From an uncultured Microbacterium sp. (lineage in GTDB: Bacteria; Actinomycetota; Actinomycetes; Actinomycetales; Microbacteriaceae), in contig CANSLE010000083.1 of the NCBI GenBank assembly GCA_947647645.1, positions 1 through 8,799 of the forward strand: a DNA stretch of 8,799 nucleotides, read 5' to 3'. Position numbers and translations under genes: made by a program. The notes below the pieces were generated by a model. The model had not been told where the DNA came from. It saw only the letters and a list, made by a program, of their open reading frames with translations, and ran no database searches. Positions within the stretch are counted from its first letter, which is position 1. Each line of letters begins with the position of its first letter. Shown one piece after another: positions 1 through 6,963 of the stretch.

Positions 1-1217
1 GCGGCCATGTCCGCGGCGGTCCACGGGAGCCCCGCCTGCGGAGCGGTCCGGCCCGAAGCGGCCGGCGCCTTCGAAGCGATGGCGGCGAGCTCCCATGCGA
101 GGCTGCGCACGAGGTCGGCGGAGGCGCGCGAGTTGTTGAGGCTCACCACGACGCTCATTCCCGTGTTGCGGTCCGCGAAGGCGGCCGTGAGCGCGCCCGG
201 CACCGACCCGTACTGTCCGATGAGGCTCCCGGCCTGGTAGACGCCACCACGAGCGGTGAACCAGGAGGGACCGTTCGCGACGGCGGGCAACGGGTTGTCG
301 AACCGACCCGCCGCGTCGTAGGGACGCAGTCCGAGCGCGACGGCCTGGATGTACCGGCTGAGGTCGGCGAGATCCGAGATGGCTCCGGATGCCGTGAACC
401 CGGCGCTGGGCGACAGCCCGACGACGGGCGTGGGCGCGCTGCATGCCGGGGTCCCGTCTTGCGCGGTGCCCGTCCACAAGCCGCCGAGATCGGCGGTGCT
501 GCCGTTGGAGATCGAGCTTCCGCCCATGCCGTTCGGTCCGAACACGTACTGCTGGTACAGCTGCGGCACGCTCTTGCCCGTGGCCCGCTGCAAGGCGAAC
601 CCGAGCAGGACGTAGCCGGTGTCGGAGTCGGCGAACACCGTTCCCGGTTGTGCGGTGGATCCGCGCGACATCCCGAACCCGAGCAACTCCCGCGGATTCC
701 ACTGCCGGCCCGGAGTCGCCCGGGCCCGTCCGTCGATCATCGCCGCGTACGGCGCGATGCCCGCCGTCGAGTCGCAGAGCTGCCCGAGGGTCACGTTCTC
801 CTGACCGCCGAGGCCCGTCACGTACGTGCCCACGGTGTCATCGAGGGACACCCTGCGGTCATGCACCAGCCCGTACAGGACGTCGCAGGTCATCGAGCGG
901 GTGACGGCGCCCGCGTGAAAGGTCATCGTGGCGCCGACGGCGGCGCCGCCGGGGGCGATGGTGCCGAGGCCGGCTCGCCACTGACCGGACCAGGGCACGC
1001 GAACGTCGACGACGGCACCCGAGGCGCCGGCGGCGGCCATCGCACGCTCCACCGCCGTCTGCAGCTGCCCCTGCACATCGGCGGAGAGCGTGGCATCCAC
1101 CTGCTCGGGCAACGGCAACGAGACGGCGTCGCTCGACGTGCAGGCGGCGAGTGCGATCGCCACCGCGATCGTGCCGGCTACCGCCGCGAGACGTCGCGAT
1201 CGACGAAGACCCCGCAT
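1..1217 (-). CDS. Lipoprotein with serine beta-lactamase/DD-peptidase fold, catalytic motifs lost (C-terminus cut by window edge)
   Basis: At least 405 residues are visible and the frame is still open at base 1. The N-terminus is a lipoprotein signal: Arg-rich start, hydrophobic stretch and lipobox LAAC with the lipidated Cys at 26, so the protein should sit on the outer face of the membrane. The body aligns by eye with class C beta-lactamase-like serine hydrolases: a TFHAGAVTRSMT block, LCDSTAGI (family LLTHTSGL), TGYVLLGFALQRATG and a C-terminal GQYGSVPG block. The expected nucleophile motif SxxK reads A104-V-T-R107, the YxN motif reads D197-S-D199, and the HxG/KTG block reads Q335-Y-G337. 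Hydrolysis is therefore unlikely; a ligand-binding, scaffold or sensor role is an inference. The ATG at 1217 follows AGGGGG at 1223-1228 with 5 nt spacing; an in-frame GTG at 1223 is too close to the ribosome site. The frame is intact, so this is a pseudoenzyme, not a pseudogene. Confidence 0.85.
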   Translation of the reverse strand, partial: MRGLRRSRRLAAVAGTIAVAIALAACTSSDAVSLPLPEQVDATLSADVQGQLQTAVERAMAAAGASGAVVDVRVPWSGQWRAGLGTIAPGGAAVGATMTFHAGAVTRSMTCDVLYGLVHDRRVSLDDTVGTYVTGLGGQENVTLGQLCDSTAGIAPYAAMIDGRARATPGRQWNPRELLGFGMSRGSTAQPGTVFADSDTGYVLLGFALQRATGKSVPQLYQQYVFGPNGMGGSSISNGSTADLGGLWTGTAQDGTPACSAPTPVVGLSPSAGFTASGAISDLADLSRYIQAVALGLRPYDAAGRFDNPLPAVANGPSWFTARGGVYQAGSLIGQYGSVPGALTAAFADRNTGMSVVVSLNNSRASADLVRSLAWELAAIASKAPAASGRTAPQAGLPWTAADMA

Positions 1218-1241
1218 CCTCACCCCCTGATCAGTCCTTTC

Positions 1242-1247
1242 AGCGTA
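1242..1247 (-). promoter_or_regulatory. Putative -10 box (TACGCT) of the lipoprotein gene
   Basis: The minus strand reads TACGCT, matching TAnnnT, about 25 nt before the ATG at 1217. This leaves a short leader that contains the AGGGGG ribosome site. No convincing -35 box is visible. Confidence 0.35.
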
Positions 1248-1273
1248 GAACACGATGCGTGCCGCTCCTGACG

Positions 1274-1291
1274 CCGTGACACTCCCGTGAC
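1274..1291. promoter_or_regulatory. Tandem CCGTGAC direct repeat, 11-bp period (possible response-regulator site)
   Basis: CCGTGAC occurs at 1274-1280 and again at 1285-1291, exactly one helical turn apart. On the minus strand this reads GTCACGG, five bases, then GTCACGG again. OmpR/PhoB-type regulators bind such tandem repeats, and actinobacterial MtrA is known to prefer GTCAC-type direct repeats. The element lies just upstream of the lipoprotein -10 box and about 57 bp upstream of the -10 box of the DUF2470 gene. Assignment to MtrA is inference. Confidence 0.35.
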
Positions 1292-1347
1292 GTTTCCGCC
1301 CGCCGATGACGACGGCAGATTCCTCGATCGGCATCCATCGCCCGTTC

Positions 1348-1353
1348 TAAGGT
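1348..1353 (+). promoter_or_regulatory. Putative -10 box (TAAGGT) of the DUF2470 gene
   Basis: TAAGGT fits TAnnnT and is followed by 6 nt and then the ATG at 1360, which would give a leaderless mRNA. The same bases (AAGGTGG) could instead act as a ribosome site with 5 nt spacing, so the two readings cannot be separated from sequence. Confidence 0.4.
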
Positions 1354-1359
1354 GGTGCC

Positions 1360-1671
1360 ATGGCGCACACCTTCGATGACGACACCCTGGCCGGCGTGCG
1401 GGGTCACATGAACGACGACCACTCCGACGACAACCTCCTCATCGCCCGCGCCTTCTCCCCGCTGGCCGACGTGGTGGCCTCCGAGATGATCGCCTTCGAC
1501 GGCGCCGCGGGACAGTGGCGCGTCAGCCTGGCCGACGGGACCGACGACGTCATCCGCATCCCCTGGCCGGGCGGCGAGATCAGCGAGCGGCGCGAGGTGC
1601 GCCGCGAGATCGTCGCGCTCTACGACGAGGCGTGCGCGCGCCTCGGGATCACGCCGCGACCGCACTCGTGA
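1360..1671 (+). CDS. DUF2470 domain protein, probable heme-utilisation accessory factor
   Basis: This is a 103-residue soluble protein with no signal peptide or membrane segment. It is almost entirely one DUF2470 domain: the signature HMNDDHSDDN at residues 16-25 (His16, His21) opens the domain, followed by the ADGTDDVIRIPWP strand region and an Arg/Glu-rich C-terminal helix. DUF2470 is also found as the C-terminal domain of HugZ-type heme-iron utilisation proteins and as stand-alone proteins in actinobacteria. It lies 56 bp upstream of heme oxygenase on the same strand, which suggests a role in binding heme or helping heme breakdown; that role is inference. Read-through could make the two genes one unit, but hmuO has its own promoter. 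The ATG is chosen because the HMNDDH block follows at the usual distance and a -10 or ribosome-site sequence lies just upstream. Confidence 0.85.
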   Translation: MAHTFDDDTLAGVRGHMNDDHSDDNLLIARAFSPLADVVASEMIAFDGAAGQWRVSLADGTDDVIRIPWPGGEISERREVRREIVALYDEACARLGITPRPHS

Positions 1672-1692
1672 GATTTGCAGGCAACCTTCAGT

Positions 1693-1716
1693 TTAGGTGA
1701 GCCTTAGTTTCACCTA
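1693..1716 (+). promoter_or_regulatory. DtxR/IdeR-like iron box over the hmuO promoter
   Basis: TTAGGTGAGCCTTAGTTTC (1693-1711) matches the DtxR/IdeR consensus TTAGGTTAGSCTAACCTAA at about 14 of 19 positions, best in the left half. A perfect inverted repeat, TAGGTGA (1694-1700) and TCACCTA (1710-1716), overlaps it with 9 bases between the arms. The element runs from the -35 region into the -10 box, so binding of the iron-loaded repressor would block RNA polymerase. Iron-repressed hmuO is well known in Corynebacterium, which supports the call. Confidence 0.65.
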
Positions 1717-1720
1717 GACT
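1715..1720 (+). promoter_or_regulatory. -10 box (TAGACT) of hmuO, predicted leaderless
   Basis: TAGACT lies 7 nt before the GTG at 1728, so transcription should begin at or next to the start codon. No purine-rich ribosome site is present between the box and the GTG. TTTAGG at 1692-1697 is at -35 distance but is weak. The box partly overlaps the right arm of the iron box. Confidence 0.55.
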
Positions 1721-1727
1721 GACGGTT

Positions 1728-2390
1728 GTGACCGAGCCGATTTCGTTCTCCACCGCCCTCCGCGAGCGTTCGCGCACCGCCCACTCCGGCAGCGAGCATG
1801 CCGGGTTCATGGACGACCTCATGCGGGGCCGCGGCACGCGCGATGACTACGTGGCGCTCGTCGCCCAGCACTGGTTCATCTACGAGGCCCTCGAGGGCGC
1901 GGCCGACGCGATGCGCGACGACCCCACGGCCGCGCCCTTCATCAGCGACAAACTCACGCGCCTGCCCGCGATCGAGGCGGACCTCGCCTTCCTCATCGGC
2001 GAGGACTGGCGCAGCCGCATCGAGCCGTTACCGACGACGCGCCGCTACGTGGCACGGATCCGCGAGGTCGGCGCGAGCTGGCCGGGCGGTTTCGTGGCGC
2101 ACCACTACACGCGCTATCTCGGCGACCTGTCCGGCGGCCTGTTCATCGGCAAGCTCATGGCCCGCCAGTTCGGCTTCGAGACCAACGGCATCGGCTTCTA
2201 CCTCTTCGACCAGATCGCCGACCCTGCCGCGTTCAAGGACGTCTACCGCGAGCAGCTCGACGCGGTCGCGTGGGATGCCGCGGAACGCGAGCGCGTGATC
2301 GACGAGGTGCTTGCGGCCTACCAGTTCAACACCGACCTCTTCGTCGACCTCGCCGACGCGAAGGCGTCCGCGGCATCCGCCACCGCCTGA
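1728..2390 (+). CDS. hmuO: Biliverdin-producing heme oxygenase
   Basis: This 220-residue protein has the normal length for bacterial heme oxygenase. The enzyme opens heme to biliverdin, ferrous iron and CO in the cytoplasm, using reducing power from partner redox proteins. The proximal heme ligand is His19 in SRTAHSGSEH, matching His20 of C. diphtheriae HmuO. The distal-helix glycines are in GDLSGG (132-137), preceded by HHYTRYLG and followed by the typical FIGKLMARQFG helix. The C-terminus is Ala-rich and probably disordered. The start is GTG at 1728: it lies 7 nt after a TAGACT -10 box with no ribosome site, and it gives the N-terminus the family length. It is the second gene of a heme-iron pair with DUF2470, and its promoter carries a DtxR/IdeR-like box, so expression should rise when iron is scarce. 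No heme importer genes are in the window. The gene is intact. Confidence 0.95.
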   Translation: MTEPISFSTALRERSRTAHSGSEHAGFMDDLMRGRGTRDDYVALVAQHWFIYEALEGAADAMRDDPTAAPFISDKLTRLPAIEADLAFLIGEDWRSRIEPLPTTRRYVARIREVGASWPGGFVAHHYTRYLGDLSGGLFIGKLMARQFGFETNGIGFYLFDQIADPAAFKDVYREQLDAVAWDAAERERVIDEVLAAYQFNTDLFVDLADAKASAASATA

Positions 2391-2395
2391 TCCGT

Positions 2396-2414
2396 CCGCG
2401 TGCGGAGGACGCGG
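2396..2414. terminator. Small hairpin between convergent hmuO and helicase genes
   Basis: CCGCGT (2396-2401) and ACGCGG (2409-2414) form a 6-bp stem with a 7-nt loop, filling most of the 24-bp gap between two stop codons that face each other. There is no U-tract on either side, so action as a two-way terminator is possible but weakly supported. Confidence 0.3.
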
Positions 2415-3809
2415 TCAGAAGCCGGCGGCGCGGACTCCGGCCATGAAGCGGCGGACGTCGGCATCCACGAGGATGTCGCTCGGGCGCAGCGGCCGCGACA
2501 GGTACAGCCCGTCGAGCGATGTCAGTCGCGAGAGCGCGACGTAGGTCTGTCCCGGAGCGAACGCTCCCGAGCCGAGGTCGATGACGGCACGGTCGTAGGT
2601 CTTGCCCTGGGACTTGTGGATCGTCACCGCCCACGCCAGACGCAACGGGAACTGCGTGAACTCGGCGACGATGTCGCGCGAGAGCTTGCGCGAGCCGGGA
2701 TCGTACGCATAGCGGAACCGTTCCCAGACGGCCGGCTCGACGTCGACCTCCTCGCCGTCGATCTCGACGCGCACCGTCCCTCCCGCGATCCGGGTCACGG
2801 TGCCGATCGATCCGTTCACCCAGCGCGGACCGTCGCCGCGTCCGCCGACGTCGTTGCGCAGGAACATCACCTGGGCGCCGACCTTCAGCTGCAGCTCCGT
2901 ATCGGCCGGGTAGGAGGCCTCCCCGCGGCCGAAGTCGCCGCTGATGTCGGCACGTGCGGTCTGCACCGGGCCGGCCAACGCGTCGAGGTGGCGCTGGTTG
3001 ATGCGGGAGACGATGTCGTTGCGGGTGGCGAGGGTGATGATCGGCGGCTCGCCGTCGATCGGTTCGGGCACGGGACGCGCGCCCGCGGCGTTGAGCTTCC
3101 CGGCGATCTCCGCGGTCACGACGCCGTAGCGCACGGCGTTGAGCATCGCCTTGAAGCCGTCGTCGGCCTGCCGGTGGATCTCCCGCAGTTCGCGGATGTG
3201 CAGCGGCGCCCCGACCCGTCCGAGGTCGAGCAGACCGTCGGTGCGGATGGAGGACCCGTCGGCCGACGGTCCGGCCCAGACCTGCGCGTCGAAGAACCAG
3301 AACGAGCGGTAGTGGTCCTGGATGTAGCGCAGCTCATCGCCGCGCGGCGGCACCGGTGACAGCTGGTAGGGGTCGCCGAACATCACGATCTGCACGCCAC
3401 CGAACGGTTCGGACCGACGTCCCCGCGCCTGGCGGAGCGAGCGGTCGATGGCGTCCATGAGGTCGGCGTTGACCATCGAGACCTCGTCGATCACGAGGGT
3501 GTCGATCGCCTTCAACACGCGTCGAGCCGGCTCTGACTGCTCGAGCTCGCTGTCCGCGATGAGCCCGATCGGCAGCCGGAAGAGAGAGTGGATCGTCTGG
3601 CCTTCGACGTTCAGCGCCGCGACGCCCGTGGGAGCGCAGACGGCGATCTGCTTCTCGGTGTTCCAGGCCAGATGCTGCAGCAGAGTGGACTTGCCGGTAC
3701 CGGCTCGACCGGTGACGAAGACGTGCTCGCGGGTCTGCTCGATCAGACGGAAGAGCTCCTCCTGCTCGGCGGAGAGGGCGGGGATGCTCACCGGATCCAT
3801 GCTAGCCAT
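2415..3809 (-). CDS. Pif1-family superfamily 1B DNA helicase
   Basis: A 464-residue cytoplasmic ATPase expected to unwind DNA 5' to 3'. Motifs in order: Walker A GRAGTGKST (34-42); motif Ia APTGVAALNVEGQTIHSLF (59-77), characteristic of Pif1 proteins; Walker B VIDEVSMV (106-113) with Asp108-Glu109; motif III GDPYQLSPV; and motifs V/VI IHKSQGKT (397-404) and YVALSR (423-428) in the second RecA-like domain. Length fits compact bacterial Pif1 proteins, with no extra nuclease or HRDC domain. Pif1 relatives act on G-quadruplexes and stalled forks; a G-rich genome would supply such substrates, but that role here is inference. The ATG at 3809 is preceded by GGAAG only 3 nt away; a second in-frame ATG at 3800 is the alternative. 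The gene diverges from the next one with 26 bp between them and converges with hmuO. RecD and TraA were considered, but the motif Ia block favours Pif1. Confidence 0.9.
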   Translation of the reverse strand: MASMDPVSIPALSAEQEELFRLIEQTREHVFVTGRAGTGKSTLLQHLAWNTEKQIAVCAPTGVAALNVEGQTIHSLFRLPIGLIADSELEQSEPARRVLKAIDTLVIDEVSMVNADLMDAIDRSLRQARGRRSEPFGGVQIVMFGDPYQLSPVPPRGDELRYIQDHYRSFWFFDAQVWAGPSADGSSIRTDGLLDLGRVGAPLHIRELREIHRQADDGFKAMLNAVRYGVVTAEIAGKLNAAGARPVPEPIDGEPPIITLATRNDIVSRINQRHLDALAGPVQTARADISGDFGRGEASYPADTELQLKVGAQVMFLRNDVGGRGDGPRWVNGSIGTVTRIAGGTVRVEIDGEEVDVEPAVWERFRYAYDPGSRKLSRDIVAEFTQFPLRLAWAVTIHKSQGKTYDRAVIDLGSGAFAPGQTYVALSRLTSLDGLYLSRPLRPSDILVDADVRRFMAGVRAAGF

Positions 3810-3823
3810 CAGCTTCCGTTTCC

Positions 3824-3829
3824 TAGACT
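3824..3829 (+). promoter_or_regulatory. -10 box (TAGACT) of the membrane-anchored protein gene
   Basis: TAGACT lies 6 nt before the GTG at 3836, within the 26-bp divergent gap. The surrounding octamer CTAGACTG is identical to that at the hmuO promoter. No clear -35 box is present; the upstream bases fall inside the divergent helicase gene. Confidence 0.5.
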
Positions 3830-3835
3830 GGACCT

Positions 3836-4945
3836 GTGGAGGGGGTGGTGGGTGTGGACGAGCGCGCGGTGCAGGCCGACGGGGATACCGCGCCGCGCCG
3901 ATCCGCCGGCCGCCGCTCCCGTCGCGGACTCGCGGTCGATCTGACAGCCCTGGCCGTGGTCGGCGTGCTCCTGCTGGGCGCGATCGGGGCAGCGACGGTC
4001 ACCGTCTACCGCGACCTGTACAGCCCCGGCGCGTTCGTCACCCGCTATCTCGACTTGCTCAGCCAGGGACGCGTTCCCGAGGCACTCGCCCTTCCCGGGG
4101 TCCCCGTCGACTCGACCGAGCTCACGAAGTCGGGCCTGCCGACCGATGCGAGCGAGGCCCTGCTGCGACGTGCCGCCCTCGCCCCGCTGACCGGCATCCA
4201 GGTGCTCGGCGAGCGGGACGACGACGGCGTCGCGGTCGTGACGGTGACCTATCAGGCCGGAGCCCACCGCGGGACCTCGACGTTCCGGGTCGAGCGCGCG
4301 GGGTGGGTGGGGCTCGCGCCCACCTGGAGATTCGCGCAGAGCCCGCTCGCGGTCATCGACCTCACGCTGAGGGGTGCCACCGCGTTCTCCGTGAACGGCT
4401 TCACGCTGGACACCCGCCAGGTCTCGCGCGACCGCGAGAAGGCCGATCCGCTGCAGCCCGTCGCCCTGCTCGTCTTCTCCCCCGGTCTCTACTCGATCTC
4501 GGTCGACACGCCGGTCTCGGCGAGCGCGGGGGTCGCCGTCCTCTCCGACTCGCCGCAGGCGCAGGTGCCGGTGAGCATCCAGACGCAGCCGACCGCGAAG
4601 TTCGTCGAGGTGGTTCAGGAGCGCGTCGAGTCGTTCCTGTCCACGTGCACGACGCAACAGGTGCTGCAGCCGACGGGCTGCCCGTTCGGGCTGCAGGTGC
4701 GCAACCGCATTCTCGAGCCGCCGGTCTGGTCGATGGTGACGCAGCCGACCATCGCGCTCGAGCCCAACGGCGCCGGCTGGGCGATCAGGCCCGCGGATGC
4801 CGTGGCCCACGTCGTCGTCGACATCAAGTCGATCTTCGACGGCACGGTGCGCCACGTCGACGAGGATGTGCCGTTCCGGGTGGGCGGGACGATCACGATA
4901 CTCCCCGACGGGACGGCATCGATCCACGTCGAGCCCGCGAGCTGA
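3836..4945 (+). CDS. Membrane-anchored extracytoplasmic protein of unknown function
   Basis: 369 residues that I cannot assign to a named protein. A basic, low-complexity cytoplasmic tail (RRSAGRRSRR at 21-30) is followed by one membrane helix at about 34-58; by the positive-inside rule the remaining 310 residues lie outside the cell. The first outside region (60-175) starts YLDLLSQGRVPEALAL, similar in style to NTF2-like/DUF4878 domains. The second (180-245) is beta-rich with FSVNGFTL and FSPGLYSISV, reminiscent of the small repeats in TcaA/PEGA-type envelope proteins. The third (255-369) carries Cys271 and Cys282 (LQPTGCPFG), probably a disulfide, and ends in beta strands. These domain likenesses are by eye only. 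Start choice is uncertain: GTG at 3836 fits a leaderless mRNA (-10 box 6 nt upstream), while GTG at 3854 has GGAGGGGG 8 nt upstream; the two differ by six residues. A cell-envelope role is inference. Confidence 0.8.
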   Translation: MEGVVGVDERAVQADGDTAPRRSAGRRSRRGLAVDLTALAVVGVLLLGAIGAATVTVYRDLYSPGAFVTRYLDLLSQGRVPEALALPGVPVDSTELTKSGLPTDASEALLRRAALAPLTGIQVLGERDDDGVAVVTVTYQAGAHRGTSTFRVERAGWVGLAPTWRFAQSPLAVIDLTLRGATAFSVNGFTLDTRQVSRDREKADPLQPVALLVFSPGLYSISVDTPVSASAGVAVLSDSPQAQVPVSIQTQPTAKFVEVVQERVESFLSTCTTQQVLQPTGCPFGLQVRNRILEPPVWSMVTQPTIALEPNGAGWAIRPADAVAHVVVDIKSIFDGTVRHVDEDVPFRVGGTITILPDGTASIHVEPAS

Positions 4946-4959
4946 CGGCGGCGGGCTCC

Positions 4960-6957
4960 TCAGCGTCCGACGCGTGCGTCGCGCGCGGCGAGGTCGGCGA
5001 GCTTCGCGTTGTACGCCTCGAGCTCGGCATCCCCGGTGCGATCGGCATGGCGATCGCTGCGGCGCTGCGTGCGCTCGTCGGAACGGCTCCACTGGATGGC
5101 CACCGTGATGGCGAGGATCAGGGTCGGGATCTCACCGATCGACCAGGCGATCCCGCCGCCGGTGTACTGGTCGACGAGGGGGAGCTCTCCCCAGGTGCGG
5201 CCCATCGAGCCGAACCACTCCGCGACGAACAACCCGGTCGACATCATGATCGCGATGCCGAAGAAGGCGTGCATCGCCATGACGCCGATGAGCGTCAGCA
5301 GCCGGAACGGGTACGGGTAGCGCAGCGGCACGGGATCGATGCCGACGAGCGACTGCACGAACAGGTAGCCCGAGAGGAGGAAGTGCGTGACCATCCACTC
5401 GTGACCGATGTGGTTGTAGAGCGACCAGCGGAAGAGGTCGGTGTAGTAGAACGCCCACAGCGAGCCGATGAACATCGCGGCGGCGAACAGCGGGTGGGTG
5501 ACGACACGCGAGAACGGGGTGTGCACGGCCCAGAGGATCCACTCGCGGCCGCCACGCGTGCCGTCGTCGCGCTTGGCGATGGCCCGCGACGCCAGGCTCA
5601 CCGGAGCTCCGAACACGAGCATCATCGGGATGGCCATCGTCAGCAGCATGTGGCCCATCATGTGCATGCTGAACAGGTAGTCCTGGTACGCGTTGATCGG
5701 TCCGCTGGTGACCCAGAACAGCGACAGCAGGCCCAGCACCCAGAGGATCGTGCGGTAGATCGGCCAGCGGTCCCCGCGGCGGCGCAGACGCCAGACGCCG
5801 GCGAGGTAGAAGAACAGGCCGAAACCGACCGCGAACACCCACAGGATGTCGACGTCCCACTGCGTGAACCAGCGCGCGATGGTGAGCTCGGGCGGCAAGG
5901 GCGTGCCGGTCAGGATCTCCGCGGGTGTCTTCACGTCCGGGAGACGCGTATCGACCGGCGGGGGCGTGCGCGCCAGCGCGACGGCGGCGCCGCTCGCGAC
6001 GCCCATGAAGACGAGCTCGAGCGTGACGAGCCCCCAGAACCGGCGCGACGCCGCATCCCTCGACGCGGTATCCGTACGGCCGATGCGACTGATGAGACCG
6101 CTACGGTAGCGGGCGCCGAGGGCGCCCATCAGCAGCAGCGCGACGACTTTCACCCCCAGCAGGGCGCCGTAGGGCGACAGGAGGTACCTCGGCTCGACGA
6201 CGCCGACGGCCGCACGGGCGATGCCCGACAGGGAGACGACGATGAACGCGACCAGGGCGAGACTCGAGTACCGGGAGAGGACGACGCCGAGCTCGCCGAT
6301 CGCGAGCGTCGGTCGCAGCACGACGAGCAGAAGCAGCCCGCCGAGCCAGACGGCCGCGGCGATGATGTGCAGTGCGAGCGCGGAGACCGCGACGTTGTGA
6401 CCGGCCTCGTCGCCGGAGTGCCCCTGCGTCGCCATGGGGACGAGGCTCGCGACGGCGAGGATCGCGACGACGAGCGTCGAGGTCCACCCCCGCACCGCGA
6501 AGGTGAGCACCGTCAGCGCCGCGCCGGCGACCGTCGTGAGCGACCAGGCGCGCCCGACGTCGGTCTGGACGAGGAAGCGGCCGAGCTGGCCGCCGAACTC
6601 CGCCCCGGCATTCGGGGTGGAGGGAATGACACTCAGGAAGGTGAAGAAGGCATTGAGCCCGCTCGCAACGGTGAAGAGGGCGGCGGAAATAGATGCGACA
6701 TCCAGCGCTGTGTCGAACGGGCGAGAACCGGCCGACAGTGCGAACAACGCGACCACGAGCGCCCCTAGCATGCCCGCGGCCGACAGGTTCACGGAGAGGG
6801 TGATCATGGGAAGACCCCACCTCACCACGATTCCGGGGTCAAGCAGCAGCTGAGGCGCGGCGCCGCCGCCATATTGCAGCCCGATCACGAGGGTCACGAA
6901 GGCGGCTGCGACAAGGATCGCAGGGCCCGCCAGGCGCAGCGCACGGGTCGGAATCAC
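4960..6957 (-). CDS. Fused CopD copper-import and CtaG cytochrome oxidase assembly membrane protein
   Basis: A 665-residue multi-pass membrane protein joining two families. Residues about 10-330 form a CopD-like half, with helices and His180, His187 and His197 in TQGHSGDEAGHNVAVSALALH-type context followed by AAVWLGGLLLL. After a Pro-rich linker (331-357), residues about 370-625 form a caa3-type CtaG half, with MHMMGH (431-436), VHTPFSRVVTHP (478-489), YNHIGHEWMVTH (514-525) and MAMHAFFG (561-568), all His/Met-rich as expected for copper handling. The charged tail (627-665) is probably cytoplasmic. CopD proteins take copper across the membrane and CtaG proteins help load Cu into cytochrome oxidase, so the fusion could pass imported copper directly to oxidase assembly; this coupling is inference. 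The fused form is common in actinobacteria. The start is GTG at 6957, 6 nt after a TAGGCT box. It converges with the preceding gene across 14 bp and lies beyond the HU terminator, so it is transcribed alone. Confidence 0.92.
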   Translation of the reverse strand: MIPTRALRLAGPAILVAAAFVTLVIGLQYGGGAAPQLLLDPGIVVRWGLPMITLSVNLSAAGMLGALVVALFALSAGSRPFDTALDVASISAALFTVASGLNAFFTFLSVIPSTPNAGAEFGGQLGRFLVQTDVGRAWSLTTVAGAALTVLTFAVRGWTSTLVVAILAVASLVPMATQGHSGDEAGHNVAVSALALHIIAAAVWLGGLLLLVVLRPTLAIGELGVVLSRYSSLALVAFIVVSLSGIARAAVGVVEPRYLLSPYGALLGVKVVALLLMGALGARYRSGLISRIGRTDTASRDAASRRFWGLVTLELVFMGVASGAAVALARTPPPVDTRLPDVKTPAEILTGTPLPPELTIARWFTQWDVDILWVFAVGFGLFFYLAGVWRLRRRGDRWPIYRTILWVLGLLSLFWVTSGPINAYQDYLFSMHMMGHMLLTMAIPMMLVFGAPVSLASRAIAKRDDGTRGGREWILWAVHTPFSRVVTHPLFAAAMFIGSLWAFYYTDLFRWSLYNHIGHEWMVTHFLLSGYLFVQSLVGIDPVPLRYPYPFRLLTLIGVMAMHAFFGIAIMMSTGLFVAEWFGSMGRTWGELPLVDQYTGGGIAWSIGEIPTLILAITVAIQWSRSDERTQRRSDRHADRTGDAELEAYNAKLADLAARDARVGR

Positions 6958-6963
6958 CCGTCC

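Noticed and set aside
1..1217. Lipoprotein gene as a decayed pseudogene
   Set aside because: No stop codon or frameshift was seen over 405 codons and the fold blocks keep normal spacing; only the catalytic residues differ.
459..1271. A 270-codon open frame opposite the lipoprotein gene
   Set aside because: The composition is Arg/Gly/His-rich without motifs, while the minus strand encodes a lipobox and recognisable beta-lactamase-fold blocks.
3809..5092. A 427-codon minus-strand frame opposite the membrane-anchored protein
   Set aside because: It is antisense to a frame with a clear membrane helix and normal composition; its own translation is Arg/Asp/His-rich shadow sequence.
3448..6768. 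A 1106-codon open frame on the plus strand
   Set aside because: It runs antisense to the helicase and CopD-CtaG genes and through the 3836 gene in another frame; the translation is Arg/Gly/Asp-rich low complexity typical of GC-rich shadow frames.
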